A DNA stretch of 64,000 nt from Eretmocerus hayati. Its lineage: Eukaryota; Arthropoda; Insecta; Hymenoptera; Aphelinidae. The notes below the pieces were generated by a model. The model made no database searches, was not told where the DNA came from, and saw only the letters and a program-made list of their open reading frames with translations. Of this stretch, positions 12,727-24,149 are shown piece by piece. Numbering within the stretch: position 1 is the stretch's first letter; each line of letters begins with the position of its first letter. Location: the NCBI GenBank assembly GCA_029851415.1, contig CM056743.1:15988727-16052726 (forward strand), read 5' to 3'. The translations under genes and the position numbers were made by a program.

Positions 12727-14077
12727 TGGACATCATCTACAACTGCAACAACATCACTGGACATCACTTACTCATACCTCAAGGTTATGTTGCGAGGCAA
12801 ACATAACGCGCTGTCGAATATTGATTTTCGCGCTGCCAAAAATCAATATCCTTTTAACGCCCACGAGAAATATTTTCGCGCGCGCGCTATGTAGTGCGAA
12901 TCGCGGAATTTTTACCTCAATAGGTACCCAGAAACACTTCCCCGGCGCGCCGGGAACTCGCGAAATCTCGCGCGCCCGGACTTCCCGCGCGCCGGTAACC
13001 AGCGCGCCCAGAACCCACTATAGACAGTGCCATACTGATTCGCTGCACTCCAGATCTCTGAAGGAATGATCATGTTGAAGGAGAGCAAGAAAAAATAGTG
13101 TTCGACATTTGAACGAGATTGTCTTTTTTCACTCTCTTGCGTGATAAATCTGACCCTCGCTCCGAAATTTCCGGAGCAAGTAAAAAGAGCGGTAAGAAGA
13201 GAAGAATGACTTCAGATTATATCTTGAACCTATATGGCTAAAAAGCTTGGGCAATGGCTATGGCTAAAAGACTGAAGGCTGTGTGGTCATGTTTTCATGA
13301 TTGTGAAGAATGAAATTCAGAAAAATTGATTCGAGGAACGAAGTTCTAAGTTTGAGGAGTAATCGAATATAAGCATAAAAGAACTAACTTATTCAGAACT
13401 TAGGTAAGTTGATTTTTCACAAAAGTTTGCATTGTACGCATGTTATTTGTTATTCGTGCGTCTCAAACGCATTACTTTTTGAATCATCAGATCATCGTAT
13501 CAAGTGATAGCACAGCAGCGTCTTGATCCTCACACACTGGGGACGCGTTTCTCGCGCGGCAGCGGAGCGCTGCTCGCCTAAGCGCTGGTTTTACGGTAGG
13601 TTTGCGCTGTGTGAGTAGTATGTGCATAAAATAAATAAACCAAACCCATCAACTCATCCTGTTCCCTCGACGTCACGTCGTCGGTTGTCGGCAGTGGGCG
13701 GCACAGTCGACATCAAAGATGAGCATTAGGGCTGGAATCACGAGCGCCACAATCGGCTTGTTGACATGCAAAACAAATTGTAGCATCAATTGTCAACTAC
13801 TTTGTTGATAGAATAATAGTTTTTGGAGATTTTAGTCGAATTGTCAGCTTGACTAAATCTGATATGGCCTGTGATTTGATTATTAATTGAGGAAATAGTA
13901 ACAGTTTGTCGAGTGATTTCGCGAAATTTTATGAAACTCCACCTAGCATAGATTAAGTCTGCATCAGTTCATGACAGTTTTGTCAACTTGAAAAAGTTCT
14001 TCAGCCCTCTTTTCCCTACTTTTGGATTAGATCAAATATGTGATGCTGAAATATGGAGCAGTATTGTTCAACAATTA
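12727..14077. other. No gene; CpG-rich patch and short terminal-repeat motif
   Basis: At about 12880-13030 there is a dense CpG/GCGCGC patch that contrasts with the AT-rich surroundings. At about 13530-13616 a GC-rich segment is bounded by CTCACACA and TGTGTGAG (8-bp inverted ends), possibly a tiny MITE remnant. Otherwise nothing could be assigned. Confidence 0.45.
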
Positions 14078-14876
14078 TTCAAGATCTCTTCCCATTTCAG
14101 TGATTGACTTTCACCCAAACTTTGTCAATCTCTACGCATTGAATTTTTGTAATTTTCAGTGTTTGTTGATCTAATAGAATTTCTGCTCGATGTATAGCTG
14201 TATTCATTCTACTGCCATCATCCAATTCAGTGCAGATGGGAGATGTGATTTAGTGTCAGGGATAGATTTCTATATTTAACGATGCTATACTGCTAGCTTT
14301 AGCGAATCTATTCTATGTATCACAACCAAATTTCATGTTAAGCCTTTGTGACAGGCTTAAAATTCTGAAAAGTCGAGTCACTTGGAAAGATCTCAAGAAA
14401 GAATTATTCTCGAGATTGTTAGTGGAAGAGAGAAGAATCAATGAGGAACTATGCACTGATGTCCTTCATTCCTTTCAACAAGATCTCAATCCATTTCAGT
14501 GATCGACTTTCACCCAAACTTTGTCAATCTCCCTGCATTGAATTTTTGTAATTTTCAGTGTTAGTTGATCCAATAGAATTTCTACTCATCGTATAGCTGT
14601 ATCCATTCTACTGCCGTCATCGAATTCAGTGCAAATAGGAGATGTGATTTAGTGTCAGGGATAGATTTCTATATTCAACGATGCTATACTGCTAGCTTTA
14701 GCGAATCTATTCTATGTATCACAACCAAATTTCATGTTAAGCCTTTGTGACAGGCTTAAAATTCTGAAAAGTCGAGTCACTTGGAAGGATCTCAAGAGAG
14801 AATCATTTCTGAGATTGTTAGTGGAAGAACGAAGAACTAATGAGGAGCTATATACACTGATCTCCTTCATTTCTTT
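14078..14876. repeat. Tandem duplication, ~399-bp unit, two copies
   Basis: The segment from CAAGATCTC...CCATTTCAGTGAT onwards recurs with a period of 399 bp (TTTCAGTGAT near 14095 and near 14494). The copies are highly similar, including AACGATGCTATACTGCTAGC and the GTGACAGGCTTAAAATTCTG block. A 99-codon minus-strand frame (14712-15011) starts in the second copy and is not recognisable. Confidence 0.85.
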
Positions 14877-15984
14877 CAAATATGTCTTGAAGTTTACCTC
14901 ATGAAATTCCCAAGTGTTGCTCAACATATCTGATTCTAACAAGTCTGACCACTTCTTGTACAACTTGGATAGCCAAGATGAGAATCTCATAGTTGTTGGA
15001 GGTTCCAACATCTTCTAAGGTTGTGGACAGTCTATGTTTCATGCTAACAATTGCCTTGAGAATAAGACACATATTCATAAACCTGAAATCTTGATTGTTT
15101 TTAATTGGAAAATTTTCTGTTTCAAAACCTTGCAGGTGATGTATTGAGCGAATTACATTATTACATTACATTATATTAAGTCGCGTGACGACTGTTTGGT
15201 GTCCGGAATCACTAGATTTTTTCCCTAGATCGGTTTTAACCTAACCTGACCTGACTTTTCTCTAGAGAAAAATATCCCTAGATTTATTACTAACCTGACC
15301 TGACCCAGAAGTTGCGCGCTGCCGTCTTAACTTTACCTGTCTTGATTTGTCTCCAGAGATGAATATCCCTAGATTTTACTAACCTAACCTGATAAGACCA
15401 AGAAGTTGCGCGTAATTTCCTCTAGATTTTTATTACAATTCTATCTCGGGTCTATTTTACCAGTTTCTTTCCATCTGTTATACTTTACCTGTTCTATGGA
15501 CTTTTTACCTATTTTGATTTTAGACTTTTTATCACTTTGGATATTACTTATTCTATTTTACCTGTTTCGTTTCACCTGTTTGTTTAGATTTTTTACCCCA
15601 TTCAGATGTTAAATTTTGTAAAGCTGTCAAAAGTCTGTTCGTTGTACCCTTGCTGTGTTATCATGTTTTCGCACCAATATCCCTTTTTGATGCATCCGCT
15701 CACCTTACTTTCGTATGGTGTCGGACACAGGGATACGGGCTACTCCCATGTTTCCAAGCGTTTTGTGGGTACCGCTGTCTTTGTCTGGCTCGAATTGATG
15801 TAAGAGTTCTGTCGAAAGTCTGTCTGTTGAACCATCGCTTCGAGCCATCGTCGAATTCGCACCATTTTCTACACTTGCTCACCATACATAGGTATTATGA
15901 TGTCGCAAGTGCAGAAAATGGATTGTTCCAACGATGGAAGCTTGGGTCCCTCTGTTTGCGTCCGTGGATGGAATGTGATGAATG
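14877..15984. other. No gene; short ~92-bp tandem repeat
   Basis: At about 15259-15415 a unit of roughly 92 bp is duplicated, each copy carrying ATATCCCTAGATTT, CTAACCT(A/G)ACCTGA and GAAGTTGCGCG. The CTAACCTGACCTGAC tracts are common in insect DNA. The downstream 15400-15980 segment is T-rich with no supported gene. Confidence 0.55.
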
Positions 15985-16860
15985 AGAGAATGTATGATGA
16001 TGATGATGATGATGATGGGAAGTGATGGATGAGAGAATGAATGATAATGATGATGATGATGATGATGATGGGATGTGATGGATGAGAGAATGAATGAGAG
16101 AATGAATGAATGATGATGATGATAATGGAAGAAGAGATGGGAAAGAGAGGAAGAAGAAGTAGGGATGGGAATGAGATGATATGAATGAAGAGAATGGTAT
16201 GAAATAGAAATAAGATGCAACGTGCAATGAAGATGTAATAAGTTGTGATGTCTAAGATGGATGCATGATTATATTATGGATTGAATGATTGCCTCACCCT
16301 CCTACTTGGATTTGAATTCGGACACAACCTCTGCACCCGAAGGCGGCTTACCTGCGTACAAGAATTCGCCTCCAAGTAGGCGATCATTGGCGGGTGTATG
16401 ATGAATGATGAATGTGTGATGAGCTGGTGAGAATGATATAGGAAAGGAGATATGATGGTGGTAAAGTGGGGGGGTGGTATGAAAGATGATGGGATTTAAT
16501 GAAGGTGAGGTGGGATGGGTAAATAGGAGGGGAAGGGATGAGATGTTATAGACTAATAGCATTCATGATGAATGTGATGAGGTGGTGGGAATGACGTAGA
16601 GAAGGAGACGAGATGGCGGTGAAGTGAAAAATGATATGGAAGATGATCAGATTGAATGGAGGTGAGATTGGGTGGAGGTGAAGAAAGAGATGAAGAAGAT
16701 ATAGACAGGAGATATAGGAAAGGGAATGAGATCATATGAAAGGACAGAATGGAATGAAATATGAAATAGATATTTGATGTGACATGCAATGAAAATGAAT
16801 TAGGCTGTGATGTATGAGATGGATATACGAATGTAATGTAACGAATGAAATAATGATAAA
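15985..16860. repeat. GATGAT/TGAATGA minisatellite region with internal hairpin
   Basis: The region starts with GAT trinucleotide runs interleaved with GAGAGAATGAATGA. A ~165-bp unit is then duplicated (about 16398-16560 and 16563-16690), and a further block (about 16170-16285) recurs at about 16720-16860. Serine/histidine-rich minus-strand frames here are artefacts of the repeat. At 16305-16378 a non-repetitive insert is bounded by CCTACTTGGA and TCCAAGTAGG, giving an imperfect hairpin. Confidence 0.8.
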
Positions 16861-17630
16861 AGAAGTTTTTCTATAGCCATTTAATATTTTTTCGCGCAGC
16901 TCTATCAATCCTTGAAAAGTGAGACCGAAGCTTCGTAGAATTTATGAAAATTGAACTTCATCTACGAAAATAGTTACAGCGTGCATCTGTAACTAATTAT
17001 GGTTGCCATTTGAACGAAATTCTTATTTTATTCAAAATCAAATATTTGTTTTGAAAAATAAAACGATCCGACTATTCAAACTCCCTCCAAAGACTCTTAG
17101 GCGCAGTGAGCGTCAGCGAGCGGAGCAATTCTGCTAGTATCACATGTATAGCACCGGTTAATATAACATACTTGAGTCCTCCAGTCTATGTTGTGATTTA
17201 ATGAATTTTATTCCAGTACTTTAATTCAATATGTGAGAAATGAACCTGAATCATGGATGGAGTGCACAATAGCTTGGGTTGATTATTTTATTTTATTCTT
17301 CTTGTGCAAAGCTAGAATCGCTTTGATCTTTTACGAAACATACTAATATTTGATAGCATTCTAGCAAATCAAATGTAAAGTAGCAGTTTTGATAGTACTC
17401 CATTATATGGAATAGTCACAAATTCAGCATTATGATTAACAAAATAGAAAATGATTAGAAGATTCGTTCACGTATTATCAAAAATGCTATTCATACATTT
17501 TTTGATTGCATGATATTGAAGAATTGAAACTCGTGCCCTCAACTTTATTTACGGATTGCGAACTTCATCGAAAATTCTTCAAGTTTGCCTTGCAAAGCTT
17601 TTCTCAGTACTATCGTTGCTCTTTCTACAC
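16861..17630. other. No gene recognised
   Basis: AT-rich single-copy sequence without recognisable coding content or a clear repeat. Confidence 0.5.
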
Positions 17631-17633
17631 TGA

Positions 17634-17970
17634 CAAGCGGGGACCACGGGGTCCGGGTCGCCAATCTCCCCCAAGATTTTTTCACAGTTTCATACTATTG
17701 AGAATATGAAGAATCCAGAGTAACTCCGTCAAATGGGCCTCCTGTCCAAAGATACAGCCACTGAGATTAACATTGCTCATATAAGCCCATGTTAAAAAGT
17801 GATATATATATATATATAGATATATTGATAATGCTAACGTTTCTGCTTGTAGCTCTGGACAGGAGGCCCATTTGACGGAGTTACTCTAGATTCTTTATAT
17901 TCTAGGTGGTAGCAAACTGTGAAAAGATTTTGGGGATGATTGGCGACCCGGACCCCGTGGTCTCCCCTTG
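17634..17970. mobile_element. Palindromic MITE, 337 bp, TGA flanks
   Basis: The two halves are inverted copies over roughly 115 bp each. Outer ends read CAAGCGGGGACCACGGGGTC and, on the other strand at the right end, CAAGGGGAGACCACGGGGTC. Inside each arm are the CAATCTCCCCCAA-type and CTCCGTCAAATGGGCCTCC segments. The centre is an (AT)n tract near 17802-17825. Both ends are flanked by TGA (17631-17633 and 17971-17973), a possible 3-bp target duplication. No coding capacity. The superfamily is uncertain. Confidence 0.75.
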
Positions 17971-17973
17971 TGA

Positions 17974-18309
17974 GTAGTAAGAAGTAGTGCTCAATAAGAT
18001 TATTTCTTCCTATAATGAAACATTTGACCCTTGCAATTCTTCATTTTGTGAAAATTTGTAGGATTGGTTCTCTTCATAGCTTGATTCCTTCCTAAAATGA
18101 CTCATTAACGAAATCTTTGATAGGCTCGTTTTCTAATACATAATAGCGCATTGGTGTGCATGCATTCTACATCAAATTGTCTGAGATTTCCAAAGCATAG
18201 ATTAGAAATCCCTTTTTAGTCGACAGTGGAGAGCTACATTCCATTAATTGTCCAAAAATACGATTTTCACATCTGAGCTCAAGTTTAGATGGCATTTCCA
18301 TACCGATAA
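17974..18309. other. No gene recognised
   Basis: Single-copy AT-rich spacer between the MITE and the large palindrome; nothing assigned. Confidence 0.45.
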
Positions 18310-19560
18310 TCGGTAGATATGGCTTCAGGAGATCAAAAATCGTGTCATTGGATGCCGAACTACAGGACCGATAGATCGAAACAATGTTGTAAGACGAATC
18401 TGGGCCCGAGATATCAGCCGAAATAAGAGAAGGTGTTGGAGAGCCTTTCACGCTCAATCCTGAGCATCGAATAGCTTCTAAGAAAATATGGTACGACGTG
18501 TTTTCGGCGTCAAATTTTCGGTCTTTTCAGATTTTGTGATCAAAGTTTAGATGTGATGACGTTCGAAGCGAGAACATGCTCATTATAATCAGAAGCTACC
18601 TTTTTTTTCGGATGAAAACTCCATGTCAAATCTGATTTTCATCGTAAAAATCCAAACATTATCACTCGAGCCATTGATATATGAAATGTACACACTCTGG
18701 GATTAAGATCAGGGTATCGGAATGCGGCATAAATTTCCGGAATAGCATCGAACCGGAAAAGTTTTTGGCCACACTAGTACGGACATTACAGACTCGTTAT
18801 CAAACCTTCGTTTTTTCGCAATGTAAGACATCAGACTCCCTGCTAAATGATCGTGAGGCAGGTTTCCAACGTGAAACTCTTTGTTCGTTCAGAACACGGG
18901 GTCACAATCGAACGATGTTGCAATTTGAATTGTTACATGTAATTAAGCTGCATGACGCGGAGAAGGAAAAGTTTCAAAACCAGTTTTTTTGCTCAAAACA
19001 GCATCAAATTTTAGTTCTGACTGAATATAAAAAAAAGAACATTTTACGTCGGAAACCTGTCTCATCATCATTTGTAACGGGTTCAAACGGACATGGGTTC
19101 CGGAAAAACAAAGGTTTTAAGACGAGTCCATAATATGCATGCTAGCGCGATCGAGACCTGCTTTGGCTTGATTTTATTCTGTATGTCAATGCTGCACTCT
19201 GATACCCTGATCTCAGGTCCCAGAGTCTGAGGGTATCATATCAAATATCTCGTGTGAAAATGTATCGATTGTCACGATGGTTATCACATTTGACGTGAAG
19301 TTTTCATTCGAAAACTGTAGGTTCTGACTAAAACCCCCATTTTCTTGCTTCAAACGCCATCCATTACCAAATCTGATTACGGAATCTGGGAGATAAGACG
19401 ATTACACCTCGGAACATTTTACAATATATTTTTTTGAAGCTATTCGAAGCTCAGATTTGAGATCTAAAGGGATGATAGGTTCCAATTACGAGGAAATGGC
19501 GTTCCAGAATCGTTTCTGTTTCGGTCGATATCTTGGGCCCAAATTTGTTTTTTCAAAATG
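18310..19560. repeat. Diverged ~1.25-kb palindrome (long inverted repeat)
   Basis: The left half reads as an imperfect reverse complement of the right half almost to the centre near 18955. Paired landmarks are GGGCCCGAGATATCAGCCGA near 18396 with TCGGTCGATATCTTGGGCCC near 19540, ATCGAATAGCTTC near 18467 with GAAGCTATTCGAA near 19437, GATCAGGGTATCGGA near 18708 with TGATACCCTGATC near 19200, and GAGGCAGGTTTCCAACGTGA near 18854 with TACGTCGGAAACCTGTCTC near 19043. Divergence of roughly a fifth to a quarter of positions suggests age. Frames inside (18167-18457 minus, 18681-19133 plus) are not recognisable. A transcript through it would fold into a long hairpin RNA. Confidence 0.7.
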
Positions 19561-19776
19561 TTTCTGACCCATGGGTATTGTAATTCAAGACTGACTGACA
19601 CGTACTTCCGACTGTCTTGGAGGCGTATCTATTGATTTGCTGCGTGAAATGCCGTCTGAAATGCGAATATATTCTTCTTGATGAATTTTAAAATACTTTT
19701 TCTGTTAAGAAAAAATCAAACTTAAAATATTCGATATATTTTCATAACAACGACTTTTCAAATAACGCTGCACTAG

Positions 19777-19897
19777 GTTACGTAACTCTCGCATACGTCA
19801 CGTAACTTCAATTCCAATTACGTAACGCCAATTTCAGTTACGTAACGCCAATCTCAGTTACGTAACGTCGATTTCGGTTACGTAACGCCCCGTTGGA
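19777..19897. repeat. 20-bp tandem array with TTACGTAA palindrome
   Basis: At least four 20-bp units occur in register, of the form TTACGTAACGCCAATTTCAG, with two more degenerate units on each side. The palindromic TTACGTAA core is conserved while the rest of the unit varies. The core resembles bZIP-type (PAR/CREB-like) binding sites, so it may be an accidental or real cluster of such sites. Confidence 0.75.
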
Positions 19898-20196
19898 TTA
19901 CGAAGTACGATGTAACGCGTTTGCCGGTTACCCATGTATTATAGATTTAGTTTATAAAGCGGCCCCGAATCTTCTTAGTAGCTTCATAACTACTATTCTT
20001 GTCACCGATACTGTTCGAGGAATTTTTTTTTGACGCTGAGTGAGAATGGACGAATGTTGTTGAATCGATAATCAAGGGCCACCGGGAGTTCGTGGCCACG
20101 GGGCCGCTCCCTCAAAGCACGATCGTCGCGCTATAGTTTTCGCGGAGCACGCTCGCTTCGCGCCACCAGTGACGTCAACGATCATCGACGAGCATT
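19898..20196. other. Host sequence left of the giant retrotransposon
   Basis: A GC-rich segment (about 20070-20180) lies just before the insertion site. The sequence resuming after the right LTR at 53037 is its continuation across the target duplication. A short minus-strand frame (20072-20260) enters the LTR and is not a gene. Confidence 0.5.
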
Positions 20197-20200
20197 GATT

Positions 20201-21428
20201 TGTTGTGTCCCAACAGGGACACAACTGGCTTCTCCGAGCGGTTTTAAACTTACAGCCCAATCCACTCCCGTTCGTTTCTGCAGACTCGTTCCAAGAGCGC
20301 GAATTTCTATCGTGCGCTCAAATGCTGTGGGTTGAAGTTGTAGAAGGGCCGTGGGGTTCCCAGATTAAGTATTGAAATACAAGAGCCGTGAGTTGTCTTG
20401 AGAATTACTTTTACTCGAATTCTATACGTGACATTTGAAATTTTCTGGTCGAGAGAACTTTACAGTATCGAGTTACGTGTCAAAAAGCTGCCCAGCAGCG
20501 GTCAGCAGCTATATTCATACAAAAGAGGAAAATCGTGAGCATGCGCCTTTGAAAACTGATTCGTCGTGCCGCGACAGTTCTTATGGAGATCCCGTGTTAA
20601 ACGCTCGATTTTCCATGCGCCGCGCACGGTTTTCTTGATTCTAAATGGGAAGCTCATGTTAAAGTGTTGGCTCGCAGCGCGCCGCACAGCATATCCTTGA
20701 CTCTATACGGCAAGCTTATGTAAAACGATTGACTTTGCTGTGCGCCGCGTAGCGTTTTGACATCGTGAAATAGGAAACCCATGTTAAAAGCGACAATGCT
20801 CAGCGCGCCGCAGCCCCTTTTCTCTAATTCAAATGAAATCTTTATGGCCCGCACGTTTATTCTCGCGCGCTGCATAGCTCCTCTCAATCTGCCACATGAC
20901 TATACATATGATTATTGGTCTCTATCGCGGAGTTCTCCCTACCAGTAGCTAAGGCCAATTAAATTATACAATTTAAATTATACAATTGATTTATAATCAA
21001 TTTCAGTCCCATATATCAGTATAGCCAGATGGATCTTCATTAGTTCATAATAGCCAATCCGGCGTCGGGTAGAACTCAAACAAATTGCAGTCCTGAAGAA
21101 AGTCTCGTCGTATTCACCATCCATGGTTATTGTCTTTATTCGCATAGTTGTCCAGTCAGTCAATTATTTGCGGCTAAATGTCCCTGTAAGAATGATAACT
21201 CGACAGAAATTTGTTCCAACTTATCGTAAATTTCGGAGACCATGTTGCTTTGACTCATTTTATATTGGTAAGCGCGGGTGATATGCTGAGAGGAGATCGA
21301 TTGATCAGAATAAATAATTATTCATAGGTAATTCACACGGCTTTATTCCACGTGTGAAGTTAGCATTAGGAAAATTCAGGGTGTGTTGGACGCCCTCTAT
21401 ACAAGACTAATAGCCGCAGGCTATAACA
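20201..21428 (-). repeat. 3' LTR of the giant retrotransposon
   Basis: 1,228 bp, starting TGTTGTGTCCC and ending CTATAACA in plus-strand reading. It is identical to 51805-53032 except at four positions. One difference lies in the TATA-like box: minus-strand TATGAATATA here against TATAAATATA in the 5' LTR. It contains the same ~62-bp U3 repeats (about 20565-20870). Small open frames inside the LTR are repeated in both copies and are not supported as genes. Confidence 0.95.
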
Positions 21429-21440
21429 GCTCCCCCCACA
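21429..21440 (-). promoter_or_regulatory. Polypurine tract next to the 3' LTR
   Basis: On the minus strand the sequence TGTGGGGGGAGC immediately precedes the LTR start TGTTATAG. A purine run at this place is where plus-strand DNA synthesis is primed in LTR retrotransposons. Confidence 0.75.
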
Positions 21441-22476
21441 GGAAAAAGTGCATTCTTATAGGATGCACCTTTTAATAAGTCATTGTTTCGATCTATGGAA
21501 CTTCTTTCAATGTCTGAGCTGTCTCTATTATCCGATGACGTTTTGTGATTCAAAATTTTTGTATAGCATGGGGGGGCGACTTTTAACACTCTACCAATCG
21601 TGAATTCATAGAACTTTTGCAGTAAGTGAAATTACGATGTTCCTGAATCTTCGCGAATTCTGTCAGGTCTGGCTACCACGATGGCCCTGCTCAATATGTC
21701 ATTTATTTCGTATAGAGCTGATTAGACGATATCAGAGGTTGCGGATACTTCCTACGTAATTCATTGAGTCCATGTTATTGATGTGAAGCAGGTATTTAAA
21801 ACCCATAAGGTGTACTTGGAAGTAAAATTCAGCATCAACTTGCCAACCGTCGAAAATTCTTTACGTTCTCATCAGCAAAAATCTAGTCCCAAGTCTGACG
21901 CATCCCTCGTTATGCATTAAATGCTAAATTGTAAGTCACTTAATTTCGGAAAATGCCTGGCCCCAATATTATGTGTCAGCGGTATGAATTTATCTGGAAA
22001 AGATGCAAGAATACCGCGTATAATGAGATGCGGGTCGAATATGAATTTTCATCGTGCGCGTAAGACTCGGTTGGAAGTTTCGTCGTTGTTATGCAACAGG
22101 TAGTTTCTGCACGACTCAGATAATCAATTCGTGCCCTCTGTTAAATCGACTAGTTGAATTCAAAGTTGAAGGTAATCAAAAAAAATTCCGCAGGTAAGTG
22201 AAGTCACCCTTTCCTATAAATTATTCGTTTATTAGGTTCTAGCTCTCACGTTTCGTATGAGATTATTTTATCGAGTACCAATGCCCATTTTCAAATCGCC
22301 TGGTGCCATCTGGCGCTAGGACCTTGCACCTCATCCTCGATTCGCACATGCGCTGTTCCCTTCTATCCTATGCACGTGTAGCTTGTTTACATCGCGCCAA
22401 CCGAACGTGCTTTACGTGTTCGAACCCGAGCAGGTAGTTGATTTCTCAAGTTTTTCACTCGTTTAGGAATCGCATC
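21441..22476. other. Element 3' region, noncoding as far as seen
   Basis: No convincing protein frame was found. A second short G-run occurs on the minus strand near 21570. The part from 22320 to 22470 is the likely 5' flank of the small plus-strand gene that follows; no TATA box or initiator was found there. Confidence 0.4.
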
Positions 22477-23471
22477 ATGGTGAAATTCAGTTTTTCGGCG
22501 ATAATCAGTACAGGTAAGTTCTAACTTATCATATAAGGCTCAGATACTATTATTCCATACGTCTATCGCCCTCCGACGTCGCTATACCGGCTACTTCGTT
22601 CCTATCCTCTGGTTCGAGATATCTTTCGAACGGTACTTAACCCTTGCTTATTATTTACCCTCGAGGTTGAAGAATCTTTAATTTTCGTTGCAGTTAGATT
22701 TTTAATCAATGTAGCCTCTATACTCTAGCATTCATATTTTATACCCATACGCGATCCTCGTGTAATTCGATATTCTTTATGATTAAGCTCATGAACATCG
22801 AGAGGGTTCAAAAGAAATTGAAGAGAATAATACTGAGAGAGAGTAATACTAAGACCTCCGATTCAATTCTGCAATTCTCTTGCGTCATCGATGCATCACT
22901 CATTTTCGGCTTGCCTCTGTTGCGTTCAGCTGTTTCTTTCAAAAATTATATATATTACGTCATATACCTCAATTTTCGATTGACCCTGTCTACTCCTTAG
23001 TTTCGCCTAATAATTCTTTATTTGGCTAATGAGTATCTACATGACAATAAAAAGAGCTAGAGAGAGAGAAAGAGAGAGAGAAACATCAAACAACCCGATC
23101 ATCGAGGTTTCGCGTTATTTCCAGCCTGTCCAGCTTATTGTTGTCGCGATCTCGACATCCAAAATACACATTATCTTTCAGAGTCGGGTGTGTTTAGTGA
23201 ATTTCATTCTGAGCCCAGTGTCGGTCGTTTATATGTTGGCGTCGCTTGTTATAACTTGCATCCTGATTACGATCTATCTAATCACCTCTGTGATGGGTTT
23301 TTTGTTCTAGGATCATGGGTATTCCGCGGGCGGTTCGCCGCGCTCGGGGCCCTTCGTGCCTCGTGGGTGCTGAGATCCATCCAGCAACCCACCCAGACAT
23401 CCAGCACTCGGAGGAAGGGCTTGCCTCGGCCACCAGGTCCAACTAAAATTCAAGGCCCTCAAAAAACCTAA
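22477..23471 (+). CDS. Putative two-exon opposite-strand gene, unknown function
   Basis: Exon 1 (22477-22513) starts ATG GTG AAA and ends at CAG|GTAAGT in phase 1. Exon 2 (23182-23471) follows a TTATCTTTCAG acceptor, and its frame is open exactly in the phase required. The predicted protein of about 108 residues starts MVKFSFSAIIST, has a middle part with GRLYVGVACYNLHPDYDL, and ends basic and proline-rich. An alternative last exon could use the acceptor before GATCATGGG near 23311, giving a different tail. I recognise no domain. It runs against the retrotransposon's own genes. Support is the phase match and codon-like composition only. Confidence 0.4.
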
Positions 23472-24149
23472 GGTTTAACGTGTACTATAGTTTCTGGTCC
23501 ATTTTATCTTTAATTTCTTTATTAAAAATAATGTAAATATTTCTTAAATTTCCGATTTATTTATGAGTTCCAGATTTTCCTTAATTCTGAACAATCGGCT
23601 GTATTTAGAATCACAAAGCAAATCTTGATTCTGAATAATAGGCTGTATTTAGAATCACAAAGTTAATTCGTTTTTGATCTGACACAAAATTTTCAAGAAA
23701 GATTATTTGAATTTGACATAGAAATGTCCAGCATTTATTCTGCACGCAAGTGGTTGAAATACCACAGTCTACTCATACCACAGTCCACTTGGTGAGGTTA
23801 AAGTTGAATACCGGTCAAGTGAAGATATCTCTATAGGATATGTTCAAATAGCATACTCCATGCAGATTTGGGGCAGTTTTGGCAAGAAATTAGGGGTTAA
23901 GGTTAGGCTTCCCGGTATTTTGAGACCGAGCAAATTCTCACCACATCCTTGCGGAAATAAAGACTAGTCGTCTTGTTAGCTGATAAGTTTCATTTATTGG
24001 TCACAACGTTTTTCAATAGAGTGTTATTTTCTTAGAAACATACAAGTTCCATACATAAGTAACTTATCAATTTATGAGAAAATCAGATTTGATTCAGCAC
24101 AATTCAACATTACAGTCACCTGGTCCGGAGTCGAAGTCGTGGTCGATTA
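23472..24149. other. Noncoding segment with ~50-bp direct repeat
   Basis: At about 23585-23680 a unit containing GGCTGTATTTAGAATCACAA is duplicated. The rest, up to the stop of the minus-strand ORF at 24150, shows no gene. Confidence 0.5.

Noticed and set aside
16305..16378. tRNA gene
   Set aside because: The stem-loop lacks a convincing A box, B box and acceptor geometry; it is simply an inverted repeat.
15879..16789. Ser/His-rich minus-strand proteins
   Set aside because: They are translations of GATGAT/TGAATGA minisatellite.
20435..21163. Small genes inside the LTR (also 52039-52767)
   Set aside because: They are present identically in both LTRs and overlap the U3 repeats, with no recognisable product.
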